Shown here one piece after another: positions 24,080 through 31,741 of a stretch of DNA of 46,342 nt (its first letter is position 1; each line of letters starts with the position of its first letter). Source of the DNA: a virus; IMG/VR virus record IMGVR_UViG_3300042889_000490, positions 1 through 46,342 of that record. The stretch is one strand, 5' to 3'. Both the position numbers and the translations under genes were made by a program. The notes beneath the pieces were generated by a model that made no database searches, was not told where the DNA came from, and saw only the letters and a list, made by a program, of their open reading frames with translations.

Positions 24080-24535
24080 ATGTGGTTGTTGAATTTTTTG
24101 GAACGGTATGGTCGTCGACGCATTGTTATGGATCGTGTCAACAACGAGCCTTACTTGGAACGCTACTATCTTTTTCTCAAGGATAGACAGCGTTTTCCCT
24201 TTAATGTGTTTTTACACAAGTTTTTAAAATCAGATCCAGATGATGTGCATGACCATCCTTGGCCCTATGCCACAGTTATTCTTAAAGGTGGGTATTGGGA
24301 ATGGATCCCGCAGTTTAATAGTGCCGGCGAAAAGTGCAATGAAATTGCCAACTGGCGTGGCCCCGGCCATTTTCGTATTTGTAGTGCCAACAGTTATCAC
24401 CGTATTGAACTTGATCCCAGTGTAGAATGTTGGACCTTGTTCATGCCTGGACCACAGACACGGGATTGGGGATTCCTGACCCGCCGGGGTTGGATACCGC
24501 ATGACGAGTATTTAGATGCCAGGGCCGCTAAATGA
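24080..24535 (+). CDS. Cupin-like protein of phage type
   Basis: The 151-residue protein has cupin spacing: V-H-D-H-P-W-P-Y near residue 56 (H-x-H pair), a G-G-Y-W-E turn, and S-Y-H-R-I-E-L near residue 115 with the third His. The final W-T-L-F-M-P-G-P-Q-T-R-D-W-G-F looks like a conserved family ending. The ligand is unknown; a metal-dependent small-molecule role is likely. It overlaps the next gene at ATGATG. Confidence 0.6.
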   Translation: MWLLNFLERYGRRRIVMDRVNNEPYLERYYLFLKDRQRFPFNVFLHKFLKSDPDDVHDHPWPYATVILKGGYWEWIPQFNSAGEKCNEIANWRGPGHFRICSANSYHRIELDPSVECWTLFMPGPQTRDWGFLTRRGWIPHDEYLDARAAK

Positions 24536-24852
24536 TGCAACTACCACCCGGGGTCACAGTCAACTACTTTATTGCTATTGAGATTGACCGTTTGACCGAA
24601 GAAATGGTTGAATGGTTTGAAATCATCGGCGGCAAGGTTGGTCGTGAGCTCAAATGGACCAGAAGCGGTAGTACTGTTGATTTGCCCGTTGTGCAATACG
24701 GCCAAGGCAAGCCCAGTTACTATAGACAGGATGGATCAGGCGGTGTGCGTCTAAATTTCCACGGTGATGATGCCAGTGCGGCCAGTATGTTTATATTGAA
24801 ATTCATGGAACATGTTCAACAACACAATTTAAGAGAGGTACACTTTGCATAA
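24532..24852 (+). CDS. Hypothetical protein, 106 residues
   Basis: No family is recognised. The sequence alternates short strands and helices and has a G-V-R-L-N-F-H-G-D-D segment. It starts at ATGATG overlapping the previous stop and ends 8 bases inside the phosphoribosyltransferase gene, so it is translated with both neighbours. Confidence 0.6.
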   Translation: MMQLPPGVTVNYFIAIEIDRLTEEMVEWFEIIGGKVGRELKWTRSGSTVDLPVVQYGQGKPSYYRQDGSGGVRLNFHGDDASAASMFILKFMEHVQQHNLREVHFA

Positions 24853-25357
24853 AGCATATTACACCCCCGAAGATGTTCGGTATTGGTTACACAACATCAT
24901 CAGAGACATGACCGCACACAACTGGCGACCCGACTACATTGTGGGCATTGGTCGAGGTGGATTGATTCCTGCTACCATGTTGAGTCATTACATGAATGTG
25001 CCCATGCAAACACTTGATGTCAGCCTGCGTGACAGCACAGTTGGACCAACCAGTAACTGCGGTATGGCAGAAGATGCCTATGGTGGCGGCCGTGTGTTTC
25101 ATCGTAAAAATATATTAGTTGTAGATGACATCAACGATTCGGGTGCCACACTTGAATGGATCAAAAATGATTGGCCTGCTTCGTGTATGCCCAGTGATCC
25201 TGCTTGGCAAGACATTTGGCACAGCAATGTTCGCTTTGCGGTGATGGTCAATAACCAAGCCAGTACGTTCAAAGATGCTGACTATGTAGGTACCTCCATC
25301 AACAAACTAGAGAAGGACATTTGGTGTGTTTTTCCCTGGGAAGAATGGTGGAGATAA
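24845..25357 (+). CDS. Phosphoribosyltransferase
   Basis: The 170-residue type I phosphoribosyltransferase has the PRPP-binding signature V-V-D-D-I-N-D-S-G-A-T at about residues 92-102, and an upstream Y-I-V-G-I-G-R-G-G-L pyrophosphate loop near residue 29. Such enzymes attach ribose 5-phosphate to a free base. The base cannot be told, but purine/xanthine types share this short length. Translation starts at a TTG at 24845 with GAGAGG upstream. With 7-deazaguanine genes nearby, salvage of a base is possible; this is inference. Confidence 0.85.
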   Translation: MHKAYYTPEDVRYWLHNIIRDMTAHNWRPDYIVGIGRGGLIPATMLSHYMNVPMQTLDVSLRDSTVGPTSNCGMAEDAYGGGRVFHRKNILVVDDINDSGATLEWIKNDWPASCMPSDPAWQDIWHSNVRFAVMVNNQASTFKDADYVGTSINKLEKDIWCVFPWEEWWR

Positions 25358-25360
25358 ATA
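25353..25360 (+). promoter_or_regulatory. Candidate late-promoter-like octamer GATAAATA
   Basis: A second copy of the octamer seen at 6706. It overlaps the stop of the phosphoribosyltransferase gene, ahead of the queD gene. Confidence 0.3.
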
Positions 25361-25393
25361 CATAATCAACCGGCGGCCTTGGCTTCATCCCGC

Positions 25394-25423
25394 TTTACAA
25401 ACTCTGCCAGCCTATGCTATAAT
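25394..25423 (+). promoter_or_regulatory. Sigma70-type promoter upstream of queD
   Basis: TTTACA at 25394-25399 and TATAAT at 25418-25423 have an 18-base spacer. An AGGAGA ribosome site precedes the ATG at 25442. Confidence 0.7.
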
Positions 25424-25441
25424 TAACATAGGAGAAACAGC

Positions 25442-25948
25442 ATGACAACATTAAATCCCGTGGTATACAAATATACCAGTACCAAAGAGTATCACGACGC
25501 ATTTCCATGTGCGTATAGACAGTGGAGGAGCGATAGCCATTGTAATTTGATACACGGATATTCATTCTCAATGAAGTTCTATTTTGGAACTAACGAACTG
25601 GATGTGCGTAACTGGGCCGCCGATTATGGCGGACTCAAAGAACTAAAGAAAACATTAGAAGATCAATTTGACCACACACTTATTGTGGCACAAGATGATC
25701 CTGAAATGGCAACATTTAAGTTGCTACAGGAGCGGAACATGGCCAAGGTTGTGGTATTGCCCCGACTGGGTTGTGAAGGACTCAGTGACATGCTGTACAA
25801 GTATGTTAATGGTGTTTACATTCCCGAAATGTGGGGTCCGGGTGAGGCCGCAAGACTTTGGTGCTATCGTGTAGAAGTTCGCGAAACACAGGCCAACATG
25901 GCGTTCCGTGAAGGACATCGTGAATGGAATGAGGACTTGTTTGCATAA
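25442..25948 (+). CDS. queD: Divergent QueD/6-carboxytetrahydropterin synthase
   Basis: The 168-residue T-fold protein retains Cys34 and His38 in H-C-N-L-I-H-G-Y, then D-Y-G-G-L-K-E-L-K and F-D-H-T, the order found in QueD (C-x-x-x-H-G-H, D-F-x-x-L-K, D-H). QueD turns dihydroneopterin triphosphate into carboxytetrahydropterin. Two of the usual zinc His positions look replaced by Tyr: Tyr25 in C-A-Y-R-Q and Tyr40 in H-G-Y. His33 may substitute. The promoter and context with folE and queE favour a working deazapurine enzyme, but altered metal binding makes activity uncertain. The stop overlaps the aldolase start. Confidence 0.75.
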   Translation: MTTLNPVVYKYTSTKEYHDAFPCAYRQWRSDSHCNLIHGYSFSMKFYFGTNELDVRNWAADYGGLKELKKTLEDQFDHTLIVAQDDPEMATFKLLQERNMAKVVVLPRLGCEGLSDMLYKYVNGVYIPEMWGPGEAARLWCYRVEVRETQANMAFREGHREWNEDLFA

Positions 25949-26568
25949 TGTTAGAAACTATTTGTGAGACCTTAGTCGAAGCATATAATAGAAACTGGAT
26001 TACCAGTCGTGATGGCAATGTGAGTATTCGCCATCACGACCGTGATCACTTTTATATCACACCCAGTGGTGTGCGTAAGCAGACTATGCAACCTGATCAA
26101 TTTAAAAAGATCGGCATACATGGATTACTTTGGCAAGAGGACTATTATACCGACATCAGTGCTAATCTAAAGCCCAGCGGTGAGATTCCATTGCATTTCG
26201 GACTACAAAAGAAGATGGGACAGCACAGCACGGATGTTCGTGTGGTCGTACATTTGCATCCTACTTATTGTGTTGCGGCCATGCATGCCGGCATTGATCT
26301 TGGAACCATTGTTGATGCATTTCCTGAACTCAGTCGCTATACCAAAGTAGCACCCAATGTGGGAGATGTGAAACCAATTAGTCAAGAACTTGCTGACCAG
26401 TGTCACTATAGATTAGAATTGGATGATCGTGGTAATATTGCCTACGATATTGTAGGCATTAAAGGCCACGGAGTTGTTGCCATTGACACAAGCCCGTGGA
26501 GAGCTTTTGAACACATTGAACGATTAGAACACATCTGTAAGATAGTGTTGGCATCCGGGGTGCGATGA
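25948..26568 (+). CDS. Class II aldolase/adducin-family protein
   Basis: The 206-residue protein has the family's G-N-V-S-I-R near residue 23, T-P-S-G near residue 37, V-V-H-L-H-P near residue 97 (His-x-His zinc ligands) and I-K-G-H-G-V near residue 172 (third His). Relatives include L-fuculose-phosphate aldolase, ribulose-phosphate 4-epimerase and MtnB dehydratase. The length matches that group, and the substrate is probably a phosphorylated sugar. It starts inside the queD stop codon. Confidence 0.85.
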   Translation: MLETICETLVEAYNRNWITSRDGNVSIRHHDRDHFYITPSGVRKQTMQPDQFKKIGIHGLLWQEDYYTDISANLKPSGEIPLHFGLQKKMGQHSTDVRVVVHLHPTYCVAAMHAGIDLGTIVDAFPELSRYTKVAPNVGDVKPISQELADQCHYRLELDDRGNIAYDIVGIKGHGVVAIDTSPWRAFEHIERLEHICKIVLASGVR

Positions 26569-26762
26569 GCCACATACAAGAATTATTAAACAGAGAAGCC
26601 ATACTTGCCAATGAAGGCAAAGCCGACGGTGAAGAACGGAAACAGATACACACCATGATTAGATTGAAAAGATTCAATCCGCCCCCCACCTGTTTTGGTG
26701 ATGATGACTGCTCCATTGACACACTGGTACATTGCCCATGGCGTATAGATTGTGGTTCATGA
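26565..26762 (+). CDS. Small Cys-containing protein, 65 residues
   Basis: No family is recognised. The N-terminal half is helical and charged; the C-terminal half has four Cys in a C-F-G-D-D-D-C ... C-P-W-R-I-D-C layout that could bind a metal or form disulfides. ATGA overlaps at both ends link it to the aldolase and the next small membrane gene. Confidence 0.6.
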   Translation: MSHIQELLNREAILANEGKADGEERKQIHTMIRLKRFNPPPTCFGDDDCSIDTLVHCPWRIDCGS

Positions 26763-26920
26763 AACAAATTTGGAGGCTATGGGCCAAGGCCCTGGGCGAA
26801 AAGTCAGGCGATACAGATCGTGAATCGGACCGTATTGCTTGCATTCGCACTGTGATTGTGTTAACATATATTGTAACTAACTGCTTTATCGTAGCAGGTG
26901 TTATTAGACATTGGAACTAA
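26759..26920 (+). CDS. Small single-span membrane protein, 53 residues
   Basis: The start at 26759 overlaps the previous stop by ATGA. The protein has an amphipathic Trp-rich N-terminus (W-R-L-W-A-K-A-L-G-E-K), a charged middle, then one membrane span (about residues 30-49) ending R-H-W-N. Similar small proteins recur in large marine phages as far as I recall; function unknown. Confidence 0.65.
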   Translation: MKQIWRLWAKALGEKSGDTDRESDRIACIRTVIVLTYIVTNCFIVAGVIRHWN

Positions 26921-26922
26921 AT

Positions 26923-27198
26923 ATGAATACAAGAGAAAATGAAATTCTACTTATCACTCAAGAGGAATGTGCAGAAGTAACACAGGCCATCAGTAAGTGC
27001 TATCGCTTTGGCCTAGACAATTTTAAACCCGGCAAACCTAAAACAAATAGAGAACATTTGGCAGAAGAACTAGGTGATTTACAGGCTATGATTGATTTGT
27101 GTATTCAGTTTAACTTGGTAGGTAGTGAGCAGGTCAGCATTGCCGCTGATAATAAAATTTCCAAACTAAAAATTTGGTCTAATATTTTTAAGGAATAA
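26923..27198 (+). CDS. MazG-like nucleotide pyrophosphohydrolase
   Basis: The 91-residue helical protein has E-E-C-A-E-V near residue 14 and E-E-L-G-D-L-Q near residue 50, the paired E-x-x-E and E-x-x-D magnesium-binding motifs of MazG-like NTP pyrophosphohydrolases. These hydrolyse non-canonical or signalling nucleotides. It is a single-domain form. The ATG at 26923 is chosen over a TTG at 26911 that overlaps the previous gene. Confidence 0.8.
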   Translation: MNTRENEILLITQEECAEVTQAISKCYRFGLDNFKPGKPKTNREHLAEELGDLQAMIDLCIQFNLVGSEQVSIAADNKISKLKIWSNIFKE

Positions 27199-27202
27199 AC
27201 AT

Positions 27203-28003
27203 ATGATTAACTTGGATAGACTCAAAAGAGTCTCTCTACAACTTTTATTTGTAGTATCTGTTCCTGTGTCTATTGCAGTTACCATACACTACAATCTGTG
27301 GCTATGGTTTATATGCGGGTTTGTGTATTCTAGAATTGCTGTAACACTGGTCAGTATACAAATTGGTCTACATAGATATTTTGCACACGGACAATTTCGT
27401 ACTGGTAAACTTAGACATATATTTCTATGCTGTATGAGTATTATAGGCGGCGAAGGGGATCCATTGGCATGGTCAAAAACACATGTACATCATCACAAAT
27501 ACAGCGATCAGCCCAAGGACATACACAGTCCAACCGTTGATGGTTGGTTACACAGCAGTCTGGGTTTTATCTTTAAGCCAACTCGTTGGTTTTTAGAAAA
27601 ACATATCCAAATCACCACATCCGGTGTTGTACGCTTGACCAAAGATCCATTGGTAATGTTCATAAATAAAAACTACTTTTACATCTGGTATATGTTAATT
27701 GCAGTTTCATTTTTAATCTCTTGGAAAGTTTGTCTATTCTTTGTCCTAATGCCAGCTGGTATTGCCATCCTGAATACGGGCATACTTTCTGGCACAATAC
27801 TGCACATGAAATTTCCCGGCTCATATAGGAACTACGATACCCCCGACAACAGTCACAACAATCGCTGGATATTGGCCTGGAATTTAGGAGAAGGGCTACA
27901 TAATAATCATCATAAATTTCCATTCGACTATGATACTGCAAAAAAGCCAGGTGAGTTTGATCTAACTGCTTGGGTAATCAAAAAATGGTTTAAAATCAAT
28001 TGA
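27203..28003 (+). CDS. Acyl-CoA/acyl-lipid desaturase (second of two)
   Basis: The 266-residue membrane protein has all three His boxes in canonical spacing: H-R-Y-F-A-H at residues 57-62, H-V-H-H-H near residue 94 and H-N-N-H-H near residue 233. Hydrophobic spans lie at about residues 12-50 and 150-190. This is a classic delta-9-type desaturase layout. It differs clearly from the shorter enzyme at 3529, so the two are unlikely to be recent duplicates. AAGGAA lies upstream. The host must supply electrons. Confidence 0.9.
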   Translation: MINLDRLKRVSLQLLFVVSVPVSIAVTIHYNLWLWFICGFVYSRIAVTLVSIQIGLHRYFAHGQFRTGKLRHIFLCCMSIIGGEGDPLAWSKTHVHHHKYSDQPKDIHSPTVDGWLHSSLGFIFKPTRWFLEKHIQITTSGVVRLTKDPLVMFINKNYFYIWYMLIAVSFLISWKVCLFFVLMPAGIAILNTGILSGTILHMKFPGSYRNYDTPDNSHNNRWILAWNLGEGLHNNHHKFPFDYDTAKKPGEFDLTAWVIKKWFKIN

Positions 28004-28028
28004 CTAACCATCTGAATAACTCTATAAT
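28000..28028 (+). promoter_or_regulatory. Sigma70-type promoter, predicted leaderless
   Basis: TTGACT at 28000-28005 and TATAAT at 28023-28028, 17 bases apart; the -35 overlaps the desaturase stop. The transcript should start at 28035, the first base of the queE ATG. No ribosome site is present. Confidence 0.75.
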
Positions 28029-28034
28029 ATAACT

Positions 28035-28886
28035 ATGTCAAAACTTAAAATCGCAGAACTATTTTATTCAATACAAGGCGAAGGACGCTACATGGGTGTA
28101 CCCAGTGTGTTCTTGCGTGTGTTTGGATGTAACTTTAAATGTGCCGGATTCGGCATGCCCCAAGGAGAACTCAGCAATGAAGCTACCAATATTGACCCTG
28201 CTAACTATACCGACTACAAATCCCTTCCTCTTGTTAGTACAGGTTGTGACAGTTACGCTAGTTGGGATCCTCGCTTTCGCCATCTATCTCCCGTTCTTTC
28301 TAGCGATTCAATTGCCCTTGGTATTATGGATACGTTACCGTACGAGGAATGGCGCGACGAACATCTCGTAATCACCGGAGGTGAACCCTTACTAGGTTGG
28401 CAACGAGCTTATCCAGACTTGCTAGATCATCCCACAATGCAGGGACTTAAAGAGATCACATTCGAAACAAACGGCACTCAACCCTTTGATCCAAAGTTTA
28501 GACAGTATCTGTTGAACTGGAGTTTGGGCAATAAAGAGCGTGGACGCAATGCATTGACATTCAGTGTAAGTGCCAAACTTCCTTGCAGTGGCGAGCGGTG
28601 GGAAGAAGCAATCGTTCCCGAAGTGGTATGTGCATACGAAGAAGTTGGTTATACTTACTTGAAACTGGTGGTGGCAACAGAACAGGATCTAATAGATGCA
28701 GAACGAGCAGTTGAAGAATATCGTACAGCAGGGTTTATGGGTCCTGTGTATGTCATGCCTGTCGGTGGTGTTGAGCGGGTGTATACCCTTAACAATCGTG
28801 CAGTGGCAGAAATGGCAATGCGAAAAGGATGGCGGTACAGTGATAGACTACAAGTGCCACTCTTCAAGAACGAATGGGGCACCTGA
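28035..28886 (+). CDS. queE: 7-carboxy-7-deazaguanine synthase with unusual cluster loop
   Basis: The 283-residue radical SAM protein starts with the QueE signature E-x-F-Y-S-I-Q-G-E-G near residue 8 and has G-G-E-P-L for SAM binding. The iron-sulfur cysteines are Cys32, Cys36 and, after a 34-residue insertion, probably Cys71 (T-G-C-D-S-Y), rather than the usual C-x3-C-x2-C. QueE converts carboxytetrahydropterin to 7-carboxy-7-deazaguanine. It supplies the DpdA homologue at 11813. The gene has a strong promoter whose start coincides with the ATG. Confidence 0.88.
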   Translation: MSKLKIAELFYSIQGEGRYMGVPSVFLRVFGCNFKCAGFGMPQGELSNEATNIDPANYTDYKSLPLVSTGCDSYASWDPRFRHLSPVLSSDSIALGIMDTLPYEEWRDEHLVITGGEPLLGWQRAYPDLLDHPTMQGLKEITFETNGTQPFDPKFRQYLLNWSLGNKERGRNALTFSVSAKLPCSGERWEEAIVPEVVCAYEEVGYTYLKLVVATEQDLIDAERAVEEYRTAGFMGPVYVMPVGGVERVYTLNNRAVAEMAMRKGWRYSDRLQVPLFKNEWGT

Positions 28887-28889
28887 GTG

Positions 28890-29138
28890 ATGGGCTCCGG
28901 TTACTACAGTAAACGAGCAATGGCCCAAGGTCGTGATGATTGGTTCTATCGCAATTGTCTTGGATGGTATTTGAGTTTTGCCGTTTGGCCCAGACGATGC
29001 GATATTACCAATCATCTCATATGGCTAGAGTTTGCCTATCGAGGTACCTCTGTATTAACAGGTCCCGGCGATCCGATTGTAGAGCATCGTTGGCACAATA
29101 AGATAGAACATCTTATTTGGAAAATTAAAGGAAACTGA
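28890..29138 (+). CDS. Hypothetical protein, 82 residues
   Basis: No family is recognised. The sequence is rich in Trp, Arg and Tyr (R-D-D-W-F-Y-R-N-C-L-G-W-Y-L), with one weakly hydrophobic stretch. I use the ATG at 28890; a GTG directly before it at 28887 is the alternative. It lies three bases after queE. Confidence 0.6.
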   Translation: MGSGYYSKRAMAQGRDDWFYRNCLGWYLSFAVWPRRCDITNHLIWLEFAYRGTSVLTGPGDPIVEHRWHNKIEHLIWKIKGN

Positions 29139-29139
29139 T

Positions 29140-29532
29140 ATGGTAGAAAAGAAAACACCAGTAAAAAAGACGGTGGCTAAAAAGCCTGTGGCCAAGAAAA
29201 CTGCAACCAAATCGGCACCAGCGGATAAGACGCCCAAAGATATTGCTACTGAAAAAAATGAACCTTGGGTCAGTGTCCTTAGTGTGGAACTAGATCCCGA
29301 CAACATTGGCAACGGTGCATTTGAATTAGATTGGAATGACAAATTTATTACCAATTTGGTACGAGCAGGCTACAAAGGCAAGGATGATGTGCAAATGGTA
29401 GACCAATGGTTCCAAGATGTTTGCCGCAATGTTCTAGCAGAAAATTATGAGCAATGGGTAGTTAACCAACCCAATGCTGGCAGAACAAATAACAAAGAAG
29501 ACCTCGGTGGCGGCAAAACTTCAGTGAGTTAA
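29140..29532 (+). CDS. Protein with Lys/Ala-rich histone-like N-terminal tail
   Basis: The first 40 of 130 residues consist of K-K-T-x-x-K-K-P-type repeats like histone H1 or HU tails, suggesting nucleic acid binding. The rest is an acidic globular domain with no recognised family (D-W-N-D-K-F-I-T-N-L and D-Q-W-F-Q-D-V segments). It is followed immediately by the DUF2452-like gene. Confidence 0.65.
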   Translation: MVEKKTPVKKTVAKKPVAKKTATKSAPADKTPKDIATEKNEPWVSVLSVELDPDNIGNGAFELDWNDKFITNLVRAGYKGKDDVQMVDQWFQDVCRNVLAENYEQWVVNQPNAGRTNNKEDLGGGKTSVS

Positions 29533-30000
29533 ATGACCGACGAACTAAACAGCGCCAAAGGCCGAGACAGCTTTGACATTGTCACTGGCAATACTGTAGT
29601 TAACTTTTTTAATAGGAACATAACTCCCTACGCCACCAGTACACTGGGTCCTAAGTTTGATCTAGTGCCTGTAGAACGACAAAAAGATCTAATGATCAAC
29701 CATGCTAGGATGTATGCTCAGCAAGAGTATGATCGTATCATGGAACTGGTCGCTGTGCTACAAAAGCAAGCAGACGATATTCGACGCAGGCTAGATGTTG
29801 CAGATGCTGTACATGCCGCAGAGTATCAGTTCCAAGTGGTGATGGGTAATTTGTATTGGTTGGTGTGGGAAACTAGAAAACAAAAAACACTATTGGTTAT
29901 GACCGGTCCCACGGATTGGAACACCGGAGCTCCGGACAGTTACGAATACTTAATGCAGGTCAAGTACATGGGCGACCACACTTGGATGGAAATCAAATGA
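29533..30000 (+). CDS. DUF2452-like protein
   Basis: The 155-residue helical protein resembles the DUF2452 family (relatives in bacteria and animals, function unknown). It has T-L-G-P-K-F-D-L-V-P-V near residue 36, a long helix with Q-K-Q-A-D-D-I-R-R-R-L near residue 77, and L-L-V-M-T-G-P-T-D-W near the end. It overlaps the next gene by ATGA. The assignment rests on the spacing of these segments. Confidence 0.6.
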   Translation: MTDELNSAKGRDSFDIVTGNTVVNFFNRNITPYATSTLGPKFDLVPVERQKDLMINHARMYAQQEYDRIMELVAVLQKQADDIRRRLDVADAVHAAEYQFQVVMGNLYWLVWETRKQKTLLVMTGPTDWNTGAPDSYEYLMQVKYMGDHTWMEIK

Positions 30001-30734
30001 TCTTGTACATCAATGGCGACAGTCATAGTGTCGGGGCAGAAGCAGTAGTTCCTTATAGTTTTGCCAACGATGGCGATCGTCATTATGCTAGGCCACATAG
30101 GCACGGTCATGCACAAAACTTGCCATCATCTTTTGGTGTCGTTGCGGCTAAAAAATTAGGATGGGATTGGATTAATCAAGCTGAAAGTGGTAGTTCCAAT
30201 GATCGGATCGTACGCACTACAGAGATTTTCCTCGAAACAGCCAGCATCAATGATCTGGTAATATTGATAGGTTGGAGTACATGGGAACGAGAAGAATGGT
30301 TGCATAACGATGTTTATTATCAAGTTAATGCAAGTGGCAAGGACCAAGTTCCCCCAGAATTACGGGATAAATACAAACAGTGGGTTGTAGCGCAGGGTGA
30401 AGTTGAACGAGAACGCAAGATGCTTGAATGGCACAAGCGTATACACCAATTCCATATGAGTCTTAAGTCTCGCGGAATTAGACATCTATTTTTTAATACC
30501 TACTCAAACTTTGCACTAATCGAGCGTGATCATATCTCAACCAATCATATCAATCCGGGCCAGTACGAGTGGCACAACAACTACATAGATCCCTACAATC
30601 AAAATTCCACTTATTACTACTGGCTCGAAAATTTAGGATTCCAAACAGTGGCTGAAGGAAATTACCATTATGGTAAAGAAGCTCACGCAAAATGGGCAGA
30701 ATATCTTGTTACGCATTTGACTCAAATAGAATAA
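29997..30734 (+). CDS. SGNH-hydrolase-like protein
   Basis: The 245-residue protein begins with I-N-G-D-S-H-S (block I with the candidate nucleophile Ser). It has G-S-S-N-D-R near residue 67 and ends with G-K-E-A-H-A-K-W-A-E-Y near residue 225, where the catalytic His of SGNH/GDSL enzymes would lie. Such proteins may deacetylate glycans. The start at 29997 (ATGA overlap) is chosen over an upstream start inside the previous gene. Confidence 0.65.
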   Translation: MILYINGDSHSVGAEAVVPYSFANDGDRHYARPHRHGHAQNLPSSFGVVAAKKLGWDWINQAESGSSNDRIVRTTEIFLETASINDLVILIGWSTWEREEWLHNDVYYQVNASGKDQVPPELRDKYKQWVVAQGEVERERKMLEWHKRIHQFHMSLKSRGIRHLFFNTYSNFALIERDHISTNHINPGQYEWHNNYIDPYNQNSTYYYWLENLGFQTVAEGNYHYGKEAHAKWAEYLVTHLTQIE

Positions 30735-30748
30735 TATGCTATTATAAC
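30717..30748 (+). promoter_or_regulatory. Weak sigma70-like promoter
   Basis: TTGACT at 30717-30722 and TATAAC at 30743-30748 with a long 20-base spacer, right before the ATG at 30752. If used, the transcript would have essentially no leader. Confidence 0.35.
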
Positions 30749-30751
30749 TAC

Positions 30752-31741
30752 ATGAAATATCTTATTGTAGACACCGCAAATACTTTCTTCCGTGCTCGTC
30801 ATGCGGCACATCGTCAGAGCGACACTTGGGATAGACTTGGGTTTGCAATCCATGTCACACTGAGTAGTGTTGCAAAAGCATTTCGCGATCAGCGGGCTGA
30901 TCATGTCATATTCTGTTTAGAAGGTCGTTCGTGGCGTAAGGATTACTATGAGCCGTACAAGAAAAATCGAGCAGTTGCCCGTGCGGCACTCACTGAAAAA
31001 GAGCAAGAAGAAGATCAACTATTTTGGGACGCTTTTGATGAACTCAAAACGTTCCTGTACGAAAAGTCCAATTGTACTGTTCTCCAGCACAGCCAACTCG
31101 AAGCGGATGACCTGGTGGCAGGATGGATTCAAGCACACCCTGGAGATGAACACATAATCGTAAGTTCTGACACAGACTTTTATCAACTGCTGGCCAACAA
31201 TGTTAAACAATATAACGGAATATCAGATGAGCTCCATACCACCACAGGCATCTTTGACAAGAAAGGTGCCCCAGTTAAAGATAAAAAAACTAAAGAAGCA
31301 AAAACTATTCCAGACCCTAAATGGATACTGTTCGAAAAGTGTATGCGCGGAGATCCCACCGACAACATCTTCTCGGCATTCCCTGGTGTCCGCACTAAGG
31401 GCTCTTCGAAAAGAATTGGGCTCGAGGAAGCCTTCCAAGACCGTGAAAATAAAGGTTTCTCTTGGAACAATATGATGTTGCAACGTTGGGTAGACCATAA
31501 TGGTGCAGAACACCGTGTACTAGATGACTATGAACGCAATCGTGTGTTGGTGGATCTTTCTGCACAGCCTGATAATATCAAAGCAATCATTGCAGAAACC
31601 ATTGCCACAAATAGTGTAGTCAAGTCAATACCGCAGATTGGTACTCTGTTCCTAAAGTTCTGTGGCAAGTATGATTTGAAACGCATCAGCGAACAGGCAC
31701 AGTCACATGTGGACTTTCTTTCTAGGAGTTATCCAGAGTGA
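30752..31741 (+). CDS. rnh: T4 Rnh-like 5'-3' exonuclease / RNase H
   Basis: The 329-residue protein is a FEN-type nuclease that removes RNA primers and flaps. L-I-V-D-T-A-N (Asp7), L-E-A-D-D-L-V near residue 110 and S-S-D-T-D-F near residue 134 supply the metal-binding acids; R-G-D-P-T-D-N-I near residue 200 matches the later helix-hairpin region. T4 Rnh has 305 residues. The ATG at 30752 lies just after the SGNH-like gene. It ends in a GTGA overlap with the first gene of the small-protein array. Confidence 0.88.
   Translation: MKYLIVDTANTFFRARHAAHRQSDTWDRLGFAIHVTLSSVAKAFRDQRADHVIFCLEGRSWRKDYYEPYKKNRAVARAALTEKEQEEDQLFWDAFDELKTFLYEKSNCTVLQHSQLEADDLVAGWIQAHPGDEHIIVSSDTDFYQLLANNVKQYNGISDELHTTTGIFDKKGAPVKDKKTKEAKTIPDPKWILFEKCMRGDPTDNIFSAFPGVRTKGSSKRIGLEEAFQDRENKGFSWNNMMLQRWVDHNGAEHRVLDDYERNRVLVDLSAQPDNIKAIIAETIATNSVVKSIPQIGTLFLKFCGKYDLKRISEQAQSHVDFLSRSYPE

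Noticed and set aside
28696-28890. An open frame of 64 codons overlapping the end of queE, with a lipoprotein-like L-S-G-C segment
   Set aside because: It lies entirely within the conserved C-terminal part of queE in another frame and has no ribosome site; most likely a shadow.
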